Positions 41,075-50,654 of a stretch of 64,000 nt of DNA are shown here, in pieces. Source of the stretch: Luteolibacter luteus (GTDB lineage Bacteria > Verrucomicrobiota > Verrucomicrobiia > Verrucomicrobiales > Akkermansiaceae); the NCBI RefSeq assembly GCF_012913485.1, contig NZ_CP051774.1, positions 992,001-1,056,000 of the forward strand. The letters run 5' to 3'. Numbering within the stretch: position 1 is the first letter of the stretch; every line of letters begins with the position of its first letter. Both the position numbers and the translations under genes were made by a program. Under the pieces are notes generated by a model that was not told where the DNA came from, made no database searches, and saw only the letters and a list, made by a program, of their open reading frames with translations.

Positions 41075-41995
41075 ATGGAACTGAGGCATCTGCGCTACTT
41101 CGTGGCGGTCGCTGAGGAAGAGAACGTCACGCGCGCCGCAGCCAGGTTGCACGTCGCGCAGCCATCCCTGAGCCGACAAATCCGCGACCTGGAACACGAG
41201 CTCGGGGTCGATCTCTTCGATCACGCCGTGCGCTCGGTTCGACTGACCGCGGCCGGCCGTCACTTCCTCGGGGAGGCCAGGGAAGCCATCGCCCGCATTG
41301 AACAAGCCACTCGTTCCGTTCAGGAATTTGTCCACGGTGCCGCGGGAGAACTCCACATCGGTTATGCCCCTTCCCTGAGCACCACCACGCTTCCCCGAGC
41401 GCTGCGGCTCTTCCTTGGCCGCTATCCAAAGGTGCAAGCGCAGCTCCACGACCTCTCCACGGAAGAAATGATCGCGGGCATCCGCGCCGGAAGCCTCGAT
41501 GTCGCCTTGATCGCAAAGACCTCCGAGCACCCTTGGGACGGAGTCGAATTCCGCGAGATCGCACGACATCGTCCCGCGGTCGCACTCCCACCGTCACACA
41601 ACCTCGCCAAGGCGGACGCCATCGACCTCAAAAGCCTGGGCGACCAATCCCTGCTGGCCTACGGTCGCACCCAGTATCCCGAATATCACGCGTGGCTGCA
41701 GCAGGTCTTCGGAGAGAAAGCCGTGCCAAAGATCGCCGGCGAATACGACAGCTCATCCAGCTTGATCGCCAGCGTCGAATCCGGCTGCGGCATCGCCTTG
41801 GTTCAGGAAGGCTTCGAAACCCTCGCAGGCTCCAGACTCTCGATCCGTCCGATCAAGGGCCTGAAGGGCGCGGGCTTCTCCTTCGGCGTCGCCTTCGATC
41901 CCAAAAAAGCCTCACCAAAAATCGAGGCCTTCATCACCAGTTGCCAGGAAGCCATCGATCCGGAGCAGACCGATCCCCTCGCGAATTCCAGATGA
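41075..41995 (+). CDS. LysR-family transcriptional regulator
   Basis: The N-terminal winged helix begins with MELRHLRYFVAVAEEENVTRAAARLHVAQPSLSRQIRDLE in the classical LysR pattern; a periplasmic-binding-like effector domain follows (LHIGYAPSLSTTTLPRALRLF). Length is 306 residues from 41075; an ATG four codons upstream (41063) is possible. It diverges from the isochorismatase-like gene, the standard arrangement for a LysR regulator and its target. Confidence 0.92.
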   Translation: MELRHLRYFVAVAEEENVTRAAARLHVAQPSLSRQIRDLEHELGVDLFDHAVRSVRLTAAGRHFLGEAREAIARIEQATRSVQEFVHGAAGELHIGYAPSLSTTTLPRALRLFLGRYPKVQAQLHDLSTEEMIAGIRAGSLDVALIAKTSEHPWDGVEFREIARHRPAVALPPSHNLAKADAIDLKSLGDQSLLAYGRTQYPEYHAWLQQVFGEKAVPKIAGEYDSSSSLIASVESGCGIALVQEGFETLAGSRLSIRPIKGLKGAGFSFGVAFDPKKASPKIEAFITSCQEAIDPEQTDPLANSR

Positions 41996-42001
41996 TCCGA
42001 C

Positions 42002-42038
42002 AAAAAAGGCAGGTCCCCGACGGACCTGCCTTTCTTTT
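42002..42038. terminator. Bidirectional terminator
   Basis: AGGCAGGTCC-CCGAC-GGACCTGCCT (10 pairs) with TTCTTTT on one side and a run of six A (six T on the other strand) on the other. It serves both the LysR gene and the convergent GH109-like gene. Confidence 0.88.
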
Positions 42039-42065
42039 GCTTGTGATGACTAACCCGGAAAGGAA

Positions 42066-43460
42066 TCAGGCAATGATGCCGAGCGGCTTGGTGGTCTTCC
42101 AACCACCGCGGGTGAAATCAGGGAAGTCCTGCGGCATGCCGTCCTCCTTCACCGACTTCTCGCTCAACGGTCCCACCGCGGACCAGAAGCAGCCTTCGTA
42201 AACGTTTTGGTCGAGTGGCTCGCCCTTGCGCAGGCACTCGATGATGCGGAAGAGCATCAGGAAATCCATGCCGCCGTGGCCGCCCATCTTCTGGGCAAGC
42301 TCGCCCACGCGCTTGAAGAGCGGGTGCTCATACTTCGCGGCGATCGCCTCGAACTCTTCGGTCTCCGTCCACTCGTGATAGCTCTTGGTCACCCCTTCGA
42401 TGGCCATGCCATTCGGGAAGCCCTTGAGCGTACCCTTGGTGCCTTGGATCAGGTTGTGGCGGGAATAAGGACGCGGGGAGGTTTCATCCCACTGTACCAT
42501 GACCGTGCGGCCCAGCGTCGTCTTGATGATGGAGGTGCTCATGTCGCCGCCTTCGAAGACCAGCGTCTTGAACGCCGGATTGGAGAGCTTCTCGGACTTC
42601 TGCGCGTAGAGCGCACGACCCTTCGCAGGAGAGGAATAAGACACCATCCGGCGGAAGTTGTCCTCACCGCGACCGAGGTTCATGTACTGCGCCACCGGAC
42701 CGAGGCCGTGGGTCGGATAGAGGTTCCCGTTGCGCTTGGCATACTGGAAGGTGCGCCAGGAGCCAGTGGTGTCGCCGTTCTCCATCTGGCTGCGCAGCTC
42801 GTGGATGTAGGCGGCCTCGCCATGGAGCAGCTCGCCGATCACGCCCTGGCGGACCATATTGAGGTAAAGGAGCTCTTCGCGACCGTAGTTCACGTTCTCC
42901 ATCATCATGCAATGACGGCCCGTGGACTCGGAGGTGTTCACGATGTCCCACATCTCCTCGATCGTCACCGCGATCGGCACTTCGGAGAAAGCATGCGCAC
43001 CGGCCTTCATCGACTCGATGCACATCACGGCGTGGACATTCCAAGGCGTGGCGATGAAGACCGCATCCGGCTTCACTTCCACCAGCATCTTCTTCCAGGC
43101 GTTCTCGTCGCCCGAGTAGAGCTTAGGCTTATGACCTTCCTTGGTCACCCGCGCCTCGGACTTCTTCACCAGATCCTCGCGAAGATCGCAGATCCCGACG
43201 AAATCAACACCCTCGATCGTGGCGAGCTGCGCCGCATGACCAGACCCGCGCGCACCCACACCGATGATCGCAACCTTCACCTTCTCCAGCTTCGGAGCAG
43301 CGAAGTCGCCCATATATTTCGCCCCGGACGGACGATCCGGCGAGCCCTGCGCCTTGACCAGAGCGGTGGTCGCCGCCATCGCGGCTCCCACGCCACCGAT
43401 GGACTTCAGGAAATTGCGGCGGCCAGTGGCAGCGATGTTCACTTTATCGTTCGGGTTCAT
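42066..43460 (-). CDS. GH109-like Gfo/Idh/MocA oxidoreductase, Tat-exported
   Basis: The 464-residue protein has a Tat signal (GRRNFLKSIGGVGAAMAA, residues 13-30) and a Rossmann domain with IIGVGARGSGHAAQLATIEG. The late motif GGHGGMDF and the conserved NPxxT-like/HGLGPVAQYMNLGRGED stretches fit family GH109 alpha-N-acetylgalactosaminidases, which use bound NAD to cleave glycosides. These are typical of glycan-degrading Bacteroidetes and Verrucomicrobia such as Akkermansia. The ATG at 43460 places the twin arginines correctly. Activity on N-acetylgalactosaminides is inferred. Confidence 0.85.
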   Translation of the reverse strand: MNPNDKVNIAATGRRNFLKSIGGVGAAMAATTALVKAQGSPDRPSGAKYMGDFAAPKLEKVKVAIIGVGARGSGHAAQLATIEGVDFVGICDLREDLVKKSEARVTKEGHKPKLYSGDENAWKKMLVEVKPDAVFIATPWNVHAVMCIESMKAGAHAFSEVPIAVTIEEMWDIVNTSESTGRHCMMMENVNYGREELLYLNMVRQGVIGELLHGEAAYIHELRSQMENGDTTGSWRTFQYAKRNGNLYPTHGLGPVAQYMNLGRGEDNFRRMVSYSSPAKGRALYAQKSEKLSNPAFKTLVFEGGDMSTSIIKTTLGRTVMVQWDETSPRPYSRHNLIQGTKGTLKGFPNGMAIEGVTKSYHEWTETEEFEAIAAKYEHPLFKRVGELAQKMGGHGGMDFLMLFRIIECLRKGEPLDQNVYEGCFWSAVGPLSEKSVKEDGMPQDFPDFTRGGWKTTKPLGIIA

Positions 43461-43598
43461 CTTTTTCGTGTCGCTTGAATACCCAGAGCTATCGGAATGT
43501 CTTTCGCATGGCAACCCCGGGACCCGCTGGCTTTTTGCGATTTTGCGTGGTTCGGCGGGGATTTCCGGGTGCCCGTCTATCAGGATGCCTTACGGCCC

Positions 43599-44360
43599 TC
43601 AAGGAGCCGTCTTTATCGACACTGCCAGCGGCCGGTGATCGGAGGCCACAGCCTCCGGCAGCACCACGACCGGACCAGCCGCTTCGAGCCCCCTCACGAG
43701 GATGTGATCGATCTCCACCGCGGGCTTCTCCGCCGGACAAGTCAGCACCGGCTCCTGCTTGGCCAGCGCCTTCCACGGCTCGCCGAAAACCGCGAGCACC
43801 GGCGATCCGGGCACATCATTGAAATCCCCCGCGAGAACCATCGGCTCATGATGATTCTCCAGCGCCTTGAGGACCGCCTCCGCCTGCTTCAGCCGACGCG
43901 GATCCTGCTGGTGATCCAAGTGCACCGTGATCATTCGGAGCGGCTTGCCATCCACCTTCACCTCCGCCTCGAACGCAATGCGCGGCTCGCCATCACCCGG
44001 CAGTTGGTGCACCTGAGTATCCTCGATCGGAAAGCGCGAGAGGATCGCCTGCCCATACTGGCCACCGTCGTAGTCCATCGCCTTGCCGAAGACCCCGTTG
44101 AGGCCCGTGAGCTTCGCCAGCTCCGCCGCCTGATCGATGCCCTCGCTGCGGCGGCACTTGTTATCCACCTCCTGTAGCGCGACGAGATCGGGCTTCTGCT
44201 CACGGATCACCGCCGCGATCCTCTCCAGGTCCAACTTGCCGTCCACACCCACCCCGTGGTGAAGGTTCCAGCACATCACACGAAGCTCCTTCGCGGGCTC
44301 CGCATGCAGAACTCCGAAGGCACAGAGGAAAGGGATAAGACGGCGTAGCAGCATGCCCAT
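43599..44360 (-). CDS. Secreted endonuclease/exonuclease/phosphatase (EEP) family protein
   Basis: After a signal peptide (about residues 1-20) the 253-residue protein shows the EEP motifs: VMCWNLHHG, DLVALQEVD (metal-binding Glu), GDFNDVPGSPV, and the C-terminal SDHRPL. Such proteins include DNase I-like nucleases and sphingomyelinase/inositol phosphatases. The substrate is undetermined. A second exported EEP protein is encoded at 60497-62068, but it has a different domain arrangement. Confidence 0.88.
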   Translation of the reverse strand: MGMLLRRLIPFLCAFGVLHAEPAKELRVMCWNLHHGVGVDGKLDLERIAAVIREQKPDLVALQEVDNKCRRSEGIDQAAELAKLTGLNGVFGKAMDYDGGQYGQAILSRFPIEDTQVHQLPGDGEPRIAFEAEVKVDGKPLRMITVHLDHQQDPRRLKQAEAVLKALENHHEPMVLAGDFNDVPGSPVLAVFGEPWKALAKQEPVLTCPAEKPAVEIDHILVRGLEAAGPVVVLPEAVASDHRPLAVSIKTAP

Positions 44361-44458
44361 AGCTACGCGTTAGGGTGGAAAGTCTCTCGTTTCGATTGAA
44401 ATCCTGACGGTGAAATCAGAAGTCGCCCGCTCCAACAATCCGTGCTTCAATCAGACGA

Positions 44459-45046
44459 ATGACACTCGCCAGCAAGATCACGCTGGGCCGCATCTTCCTG
44501 GTGCCGGTCTTCGCCGTGTACGTGGCGAGATACGGGCTCACCGTCGAGGCAGGATCGCCCCAGGAGAAGCTGCGCTGGATCGCCCTCTCCCTCTTCGTCT
44601 TCGCCTCCGCCACGGATGGGGTCGATGGCTGGATCGCCCGCCGCTTCAACCAGCGCTCGAAATTTGGCGCCTTCATCGATCCCTTGGCGGACAAGTTTCT
44701 CCTCATCACGGCCATCGTTTTCCTCAGCGCCTTCCCTTGGGGTGCCCATGATTGGAGGATCCCTCCTTGGTTCGCCTGGCTGGTGATCACCCGGGATACC
44801 CTTATCGTCATCGGGATCATTCTGGTGAAAAAACATGCCCGCCAGGTCCACTATTCCCCGCACTGGACCGGGAAGGTCTGCACCGTCACCCAGATGTTCG
44901 CCGTGGGCTGGGTGATGCTGAAAATAGGCCACCTCCCGCCTGTTTACCCCTGCCTTGTCGCCGCCGTTTTCACCCTGTGGTCCGCCTTCCACTACTACCT
45001 CGAGGCCTCCCGGCAGCTCCGGCGGGGTCCGGCGACTCATCCGTAA
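44459..45046 (+). CDS. pgsA: CDP-diacylglycerol-glycerol-3-phosphate 3-phosphatidyltransferase
   Basis: The 195-residue polytopic membrane protein contains the complete CDP-alcohol phosphotransferase signature DGVDGWIARR...GAFIDPLADK (first Asp at about residue 60). It begins with TLASKITLGRIFLVPVF, as PgsA does. It makes phosphatidylglycerol phosphate for anionic membrane lipids. Der follows 42 bases downstream in the same direction. Confidence 0.93.
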   Translation: MTLASKITLGRIFLVPVFAVYVARYGLTVEAGSPQEKLRWIALSLFVFASATDGVDGWIARRFNQRSKFGAFIDPLADKFLLITAIVFLSAFPWGAHDWRIPPWFAWLVITRDTLIVIGIILVKKHARQVHYSPHWTGKVCTVTQMFAVGWVMLKIGHLPPVYPCLVAAVFTLWSAFHYYLEASRQLRRGPATHP

Positions 45047-45088
45047 AGCCCTTGCTACGCGGGAATTGCTGCCCTAAAGCCCCTTCGC

Positions 45089-46564
45089 ATGCCTACCGTT
45101 GCCATCGTCGGTCGCCCGAATGTCGGGAAATCCGCGCTCTTCAACCGCCTCGCCAAGCGGAAGATCGCGATCGTCCACGACCAGCCGGGCGTGACCCGGG
45201 ACCGCATTTCCGCGCCCTGCATGGCCACGGAGACCCCATGCACCTTGATCGATACCGGCGGTATCGGCGGCACTTTGGACGATGGCTTCGGCGAAGCCGT
45301 GACGATCGAGGCCGATATCGCGATGCAGACGGCCGATCTGATCCTTTTCGTCGTGGATGCCCATGCCGGCCTGACCCCGGTCGATCTCGACCTCGGCGGG
45401 AAGCTCCGCAAGGCCAAGCCCCCCGTGATGCTCGTGGCCAACAAAGTGGACGACGACAAGCACACCCGCCATGCCGACGAATTCAGCCGTCTCGGCTTCG
45501 GTGAGGCGATCCGCGTCTCCGCGGAGCACGGCAAGGGCATGCAGTTCCTCGTCGAGAAGATTGATGAGTTCATGAAGCCCCTTGCAGGGGAGATTGAACA
45601 GGCCGTCGCCGAAGCCGAGGTCGCCGGCATCAAGCTCGCGATCATCGGCAAGCCAAACGCGGGTAAATCCTCATTGGTGAATGCCATTCTCAACGACCAG
45701 CGCACCATCGTCTCCGATGTCGCCGGGACCACCCGTGACGCGATCGACCTGCCCTGCGAGTTTGCCGGGGAGAAATTCACCCTGATCGATACCGCCGGGC
45801 TGCGTCCGCGTTCGAAGCAGGACACCTCGGTGGAAGTCTTTTCCGCCATGCGCTCGGAGCGCGCCATCCGCCGCGCCGATCTTTGCGTTCTTGTGATCGA
45901 TCTCGCAGCCGGAGTGAGCGCTCAAGACCGGAAGATCGCCCAAAAGATCCTGGAGGAAAACAAGCCCTGCCTGATCGTCCTGAACAAGTTCGACCTCTAT
46001 CATCCGGATGCCCCGAAGAAGGCACGGATGGAAGAAGCCTCCGAACACGTGAAGCGGGAGTTGTTCTTCCTTTCCTATGCACCCTTCGTCGCCGTCTCGG
46101 CGAAAAATGGCCAAGCGGTGGACCAAGTCCTCAAGGAGGTGTTGAAGATCCGCAAGGGGGCGAAGAACGTCCCCAGCACCGGCAAGCTGAATCGCATGCT
46201 GCAGGAGGCTTTCCAGATCAATCCACCGCCCACCGACAAACGCTCGGCGAAGCGCCTCAAGCTCTACTACGGCACCGCGGCAGTGGATGAAAAATACGGC
46301 ACCATCCCGGTGCCGACCTTCGTGCTCTTCGTAAATGACAAGAGCCTGATGCCTGCGAGCTACGAGCAGTATCTCTCGAACCGCCTGCGCGAGTTCAATC
46401 CCGTGGCCGGGGTGCCGATCGTGTTCTCGGTCCGCTCCCGCGACCGGCGTGAATGGGAGAAACGCGAACCCAGCGCCGCACCAAAGGCACGCAAGGCTGC
46501 CAGGAAGAGCGCGCCACCAAAGAGCGCCGCACGTAAGAATGCTCCGAAGCGGAAGAAGAAGTAA
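45089..46564 (+). CDS. der: Ribosome-assembly GTPase Der (EngA)
   Basis: The 491-residue protein has two tandem G domains: G1 motifs GRPNVGKS (residues 8-15) and GKPNAGKS (about 188-195), G3 motifs DTGG and DTAG, G4 motifs NKVD and NKFD, and a C-terminal KH-like domain. A Lys/Arg/Ala-rich tail of about 30 residues is added at the C-terminus. Der acts in 50S subunit maturation and is essential in most bacteria. Confidence 0.96.
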   Translation: MPTVAIVGRPNVGKSALFNRLAKRKIAIVHDQPGVTRDRISAPCMATETPCTLIDTGGIGGTLDDGFGEAVTIEADIAMQTADLILFVVDAHAGLTPVDLDLGGKLRKAKPPVMLVANKVDDDKHTRHADEFSRLGFGEAIRVSAEHGKGMQFLVEKIDEFMKPLAGEIEQAVAEAEVAGIKLAIIGKPNAGKSSLVNAILNDQRTIVSDVAGTTRDAIDLPCEFAGEKFTLIDTAGLRPRSKQDTSVEVFSAMRSERAIRRADLCVLVIDLAAGVSAQDRKIAQKILEENKPCLIVLNKFDLYHPDAPKKARMEEASEHVKRELFFLSYAPFVAVSAKNGQAVDQVLKEVLKIRKGAKNVPSTGKLNRMLQEAFQINPPPTDKRSAKRLKLYYGTAAVDEKYGTIPVPTFVLFVNDKSLMPASYEQYLSNRLREFNPVAGVPIVFSVRSRDRREWEKREPSAAPKARKAARKSAPPKSAARKNAPKRKKK

Positions 46565-46619
46565 GAGGCCCTACTATCTTCGCACGTATCCCCTCCTTCA
46601 GGCGGCTGCCTTCGTGTCT

Positions 46620-47018
46620 TCACTTCCCCGCCCCGGGAAACCACTCTGTGTGAGCATCACCTTGGCGTCCGTGATAGGTCACCCGCTGCCCTCTCAAGAA
46701 GGCATGGTAGCCCTGCACTCCCGCTAACATCGCACGACGGCTGAAGTCCTGATGCGATTGCCCCTTCTGCTGGCTATCCCGGATATTCTCCACCAGAGCG
46801 CTGGCATTGAAGTCCGCCGCAATCACCGGCAGACCTTCGTAGGGAAGCGGCACCACCACACTGCTACCACCACCATCGTAGTAAACGGTGCAGGCTCGCG
46901 CATAGTCCACGTAGTAAGACTCCACGCCGCCTTCCACCAAAAGACCGACGACTTCCGGAAATGGCAGGGTTCCTTGATGGGTGGCATCCGCCGCTTGAGT
47001 CACCAACTGGGGGTTCAT
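46620..47018 (-). CDS. DUF1398 family protein
   Basis: The 132-residue protein has the pattern GVESYYVDYARACTVYY and LVENIRDSQQKGQSHQDFSRRAMLAGVQGYHAFLRGQRVTYHG that I recognise from DUF1398. Members are small cytoplasmic proteins of unknown role. Its ATG overlaps the stop of the upstream gene (ATGA), so the two form a coupled pair. Confidence 0.8.
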   Translation of the reverse strand: MNPQLVTQAADATHQGTLPFPEVVGLLVEGGVESYYVDYARACTVYYDGGGSSVVVPLPYEGLPVIAADFNASALVENIRDSQQKGQSHQDFSRRAMLAGVQGYHAFLRGQRVTYHGRQGDAHTEWFPGAGK

Positions 47019-47380
47019 GGCACTATCCGTTTCAATCCTACTTCTCCTCCCTCATCAAGCGCCGCAGCTCCGCGTAAGAAATCCCATCCTTCATCCGGCG
47101 ATATGGGAGGTGCCTCCACCTCCTTGTCGAGCCAGTCGATCTTGGAAACACCATCGAAAAAGCGCGGGCTCAAATGCATGTGGGCATTCCATGCGATCAC
47201 TTCCTCGAAGTAAGTTTGCATCCCCCGGTCACCGCGCTCCATCGCAATCTCACGGTTCACGTAGGCCATCTTCGTCTCCTCCCTCGCATGGGTTTGATTG
47301 GGCTGCCAAATCATCACGCACCCGACCGCCAACGCCGCTCCGGAGAGAAAGGCACCGAAAATCTTGAGATTCCCACTCAT
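47015..47380 (-). CDS. Hypothetical membrane-anchored protein
   Basis: From the ATG at 47380 the product is 121 residues with one N-terminal transmembrane helix (LKIFGAFLSGAALAVGCVMIW) and a polar domain with no recognised family. An upstream start at 47407 would add nine residues. The stop overlaps the start of the DUF1398 gene. Confidence 0.6.
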   Translation of the reverse strand: MSGNLKIFGAFLSGAALAVGCVMIWQPNQTHAREETKMAYVNREIAMERGDRGMQTYFEEVIAWNAHMHLSPRFFDGVSKIDWLDKEVEAPPISPDEGWDFLRGAAALDEGGEVGLKRIVP

Positions 47381-47420
47381 CGGGTCATTCGACGCCAGCA
47401 GCACCATCGCTGCCAGACTT

Positions 47421-47451
47421 AAAAAGAAAAAGGCGGACCTTCCGGCCCGCC
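47421..47451 (-). terminator. Rho-independent terminator of dnaN
   Basis: On the minus strand GGCGGGCC-GGAA-GGTCCGCC (8 pairs) is followed by TTTTTCTTTTT. It begins 27 bases after the dnaN stop. Confidence 0.9.
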
Positions 47452-47478
47452 TCTTTCATTGGAATCTTTGAAGCCTCT

Positions 47479-48576
<1,098 letters not shown>

Positions 48577-48720
48577 GGGGAAATGGCGGAGAGCGCTCTA
48601 GGTGGGGTGATGCTCTTCGGAACCTCCGACCCTTGGCAAGCCAATCTATCGGGAATGCCAAGGAAGGTCGCCCGGACCGGACGACCTCCCGAAATTCCAA
48701 AAACTTGGCCCTGTCCCGTG

Positions 48721-50145
48721 CTAGCGCCGCAGACCAGCCTCGATGACCCCGATTGCGTCCCTCACGGAGGCGTCGGATTCCATCTGGGAACCGATTTTTT
48801 TGCAGGCGTGGATGACCGTCCCGTGGTCCCGACCGCCGAAGGCCTCGCCGATTTCCATCAGGGAACCCTTCGTCAGGGTCCGGCTCAGATACATCGCGAT
48901 CTGGCGCGGGAAGGCGATGCTGGCCGGTCGGCGGCGGCTGGTCATGTCGGCCAGACGGACGTCGAAGTGATCCGCCACCGCACGCTGGATGGTGTCGATG
49001 GTCACCTGCTTGCCCGCTTCCTCGCGCAGGAGGTCGCGCAGGAGGTGCTCCACGCGCTCCTCCGTCACGTGCTCCCCGGCGAGCGAGGCGAAGGTCGCCA
49101 CGCGCATCAGGGCGCCTTCCAGACGGCGGACATTGCTGCGGATCCGCTCGGCGAGGAACCGCATGATTCCTTCGTCAACCCGGACCTTCCACTCGTCCCG
49201 CTTCTTGCCAAGGATCGCCAGGCGAGTTTCGAAAACCGGCGGCTGGAGCTCGACCGTCAGACCGCACTCGAAACGCGAAATCAGACGCGGCTCGAGGCTC
49301 TTGATCTCGCTCGCCGGGCGGTCGCTGGTCAGCACCACCTGGCAACGCCCGTCGAGCAGGGTGTTGAAGGTATGGAAGAACTCTTCCTGCGAGCGGTCCT
49401 TGCCGGCGAGGAACTGGACATCGTCCAGCAGCATCACGTCGGCAGAGCGGTAGCGCTTGCGGAACTTCTCGAGGTCACCCTTGCGGACGGCATCGATGAA
49501 CTCGTTTGTGAACTTCTCGCAGGTCAGGTAAACGACCTTCGAGCCCGGCTGCTTGCGCAAGTACTCATGGCCGATGGCCTGCATCAGGTGGGTCTTCCCG
49601 AGACCCGGACCACCATGGATGAAGAGCGGGTTGTAGCCCGGGCCCTTCCGCTTCGCCACCGCTTCACTCGCGGCATGGGCGAACTGGCTGTTCGCACCGA
49701 CCACAAAGGAATCGAAGGTGAATTGCGGATTGAGTCCCGCGGCCTTCAGGCGCTTCTCGAAGCTCTCTGCCGCCACAGGGGCGACCACTGCCGCTTCGCG
49801 TGGCGCTGCCGGACGTGCCGGCCCGCGCGACGGATCAGCATCGAGCACCACGCCATCTTCAACCACCAGCTTCACCTCGCGCACGCCATCGATGGTCTCA
49901 GCCACCGCCGACGCAAGTTCAGGCAAGTAGTTCGTTTCGATCCACACCTGGTGGATCTCGTTCGGAACGGCAACCACCGCCCGTGAATCTTCCACACCGA
50001 CCAACCGCGAAGACCGGAACCACCTCTGGTAGGCATCCTTGCTCACCAGACGTCCGAGAACTTCGCAGGCTGCATCCCATTGCACTGCCGGATCGCCGGC
50101 AGTCGCTTCCCTCGCACCCTCATCGAACTCCTCCAGATCCATCAT
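48721..50145 (-). CDS. dnaA: Chromosomal replication initiator protein DnaA
   Basis: The 474-residue protein has the four DnaA domains: an N-terminal helicase-interaction domain, the AAA+ core with Walker A GGPGLGKTHLMQAIGHE and Walker B VMLLDDVQFLAGK, and the domain IV DNA-binding signature GRDHGTVIHACKKI. DnaA opens the replication origin. Two adjacent ATGs (50145 and 50142) are possible; the first has an AGAGAGA upstream. A non-coding, AT-rich region with a DnaA box lies directly upstream. Confidence 0.96.
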   Translation of the reverse strand: MMDLEEFDEGAREATAGDPAVQWDAACEVLGRLVSKDAYQRWFRSSRLVGVEDSRAVVAVPNEIHQVWIETNYLPELASAVAETIDGVREVKLVVEDGVVLDADPSRGPARPAAPREAAVVAPVAAESFEKRLKAAGLNPQFTFDSFVVGANSQFAHAASEAVAKRKGPGYNPLFIHGGPGLGKTHLMQAIGHEYLRKQPGSKVVYLTCEKFTNEFIDAVRKGDLEKFRKRYRSADVMLLDDVQFLAGKDRSQEEFFHTFNTLLDGRCQVVLTSDRPASEIKSLEPRLISRFECGLTVELQPPVFETRLAILGKKRDEWKVRVDEGIMRFLAERIRSNVRRLEGALMRVATFASLAGEHVTEERVEHLLRDLLREEAGKQVTIDTIQRAVADHFDVRLADMTSRRRPASIAFPRQIAMYLSRTLTKGSLMEIGEAFGGRDHGTVIHACKKIGSQMESDASVRDAIGVIEAGLRR

Positions 50146-50654
50146 TCTCTCTAGTCTTTTAAAAAGGTTTTTCACCGCGCCTGTTTGGGAGCGCCCCTTT
50201 GGTAGCGGCAGCCGCGGCGGAGGGAAGTGATAGACGGTTCTTTTGAAAGAGTGGGACTCAAAATTTTCACTCTCTAACAGAGCCCGGCGACGGTTCCCTT
50301 TTCCACAAGCGTTCCACGCCAAAATTTTTTAAAATCTTGACCACCCCTTTCGTTAATTTTCCCGAAGTATTGGCCTCTGAAACGTTAGCTCAAAAGGCGC
50401 GGAGCACTTGCAAATGAAGGGATTTTGCCAGCTTCGCCTCTACTACGGGACTTACGCAGTGAATACAAATTTCCGGAACTCCCCCAACGCCAACGCGATG
50501 GGAAAAAGCAAGGAAGCTTGTCCCTATTTTTCCAAAACGTGAGCGCGTGAAGAGATCCTTCAACAGGCCTGCAAAAATTGCAGATCAAGCCAAGGAAAGA
50601 ACCCTCCTTCCTCACCTCTTTTCACCACTTGTTCCCAAGTTATGAACAAGGGTT
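50146..50654. other. Candidate replication origin region upstream of dnaA
   Basis: This 509-base non-coding gap between dnaA and the symporter gene contains one perfect DnaA box of the TTTTCCACA class (50299-50307), an adjoining AT-rich run (AAAATTTTTTAAAATCTTG, 50322-50340) and several looser box-like sequences (TTTTCCAAAA, TTTTCACCAC). Its place next to dnaA-dnaN is where many bacterial origins lie. The symporter gene is followed at its end by a short TTGTTC/GAACAA stem. Confidence 0.5.
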
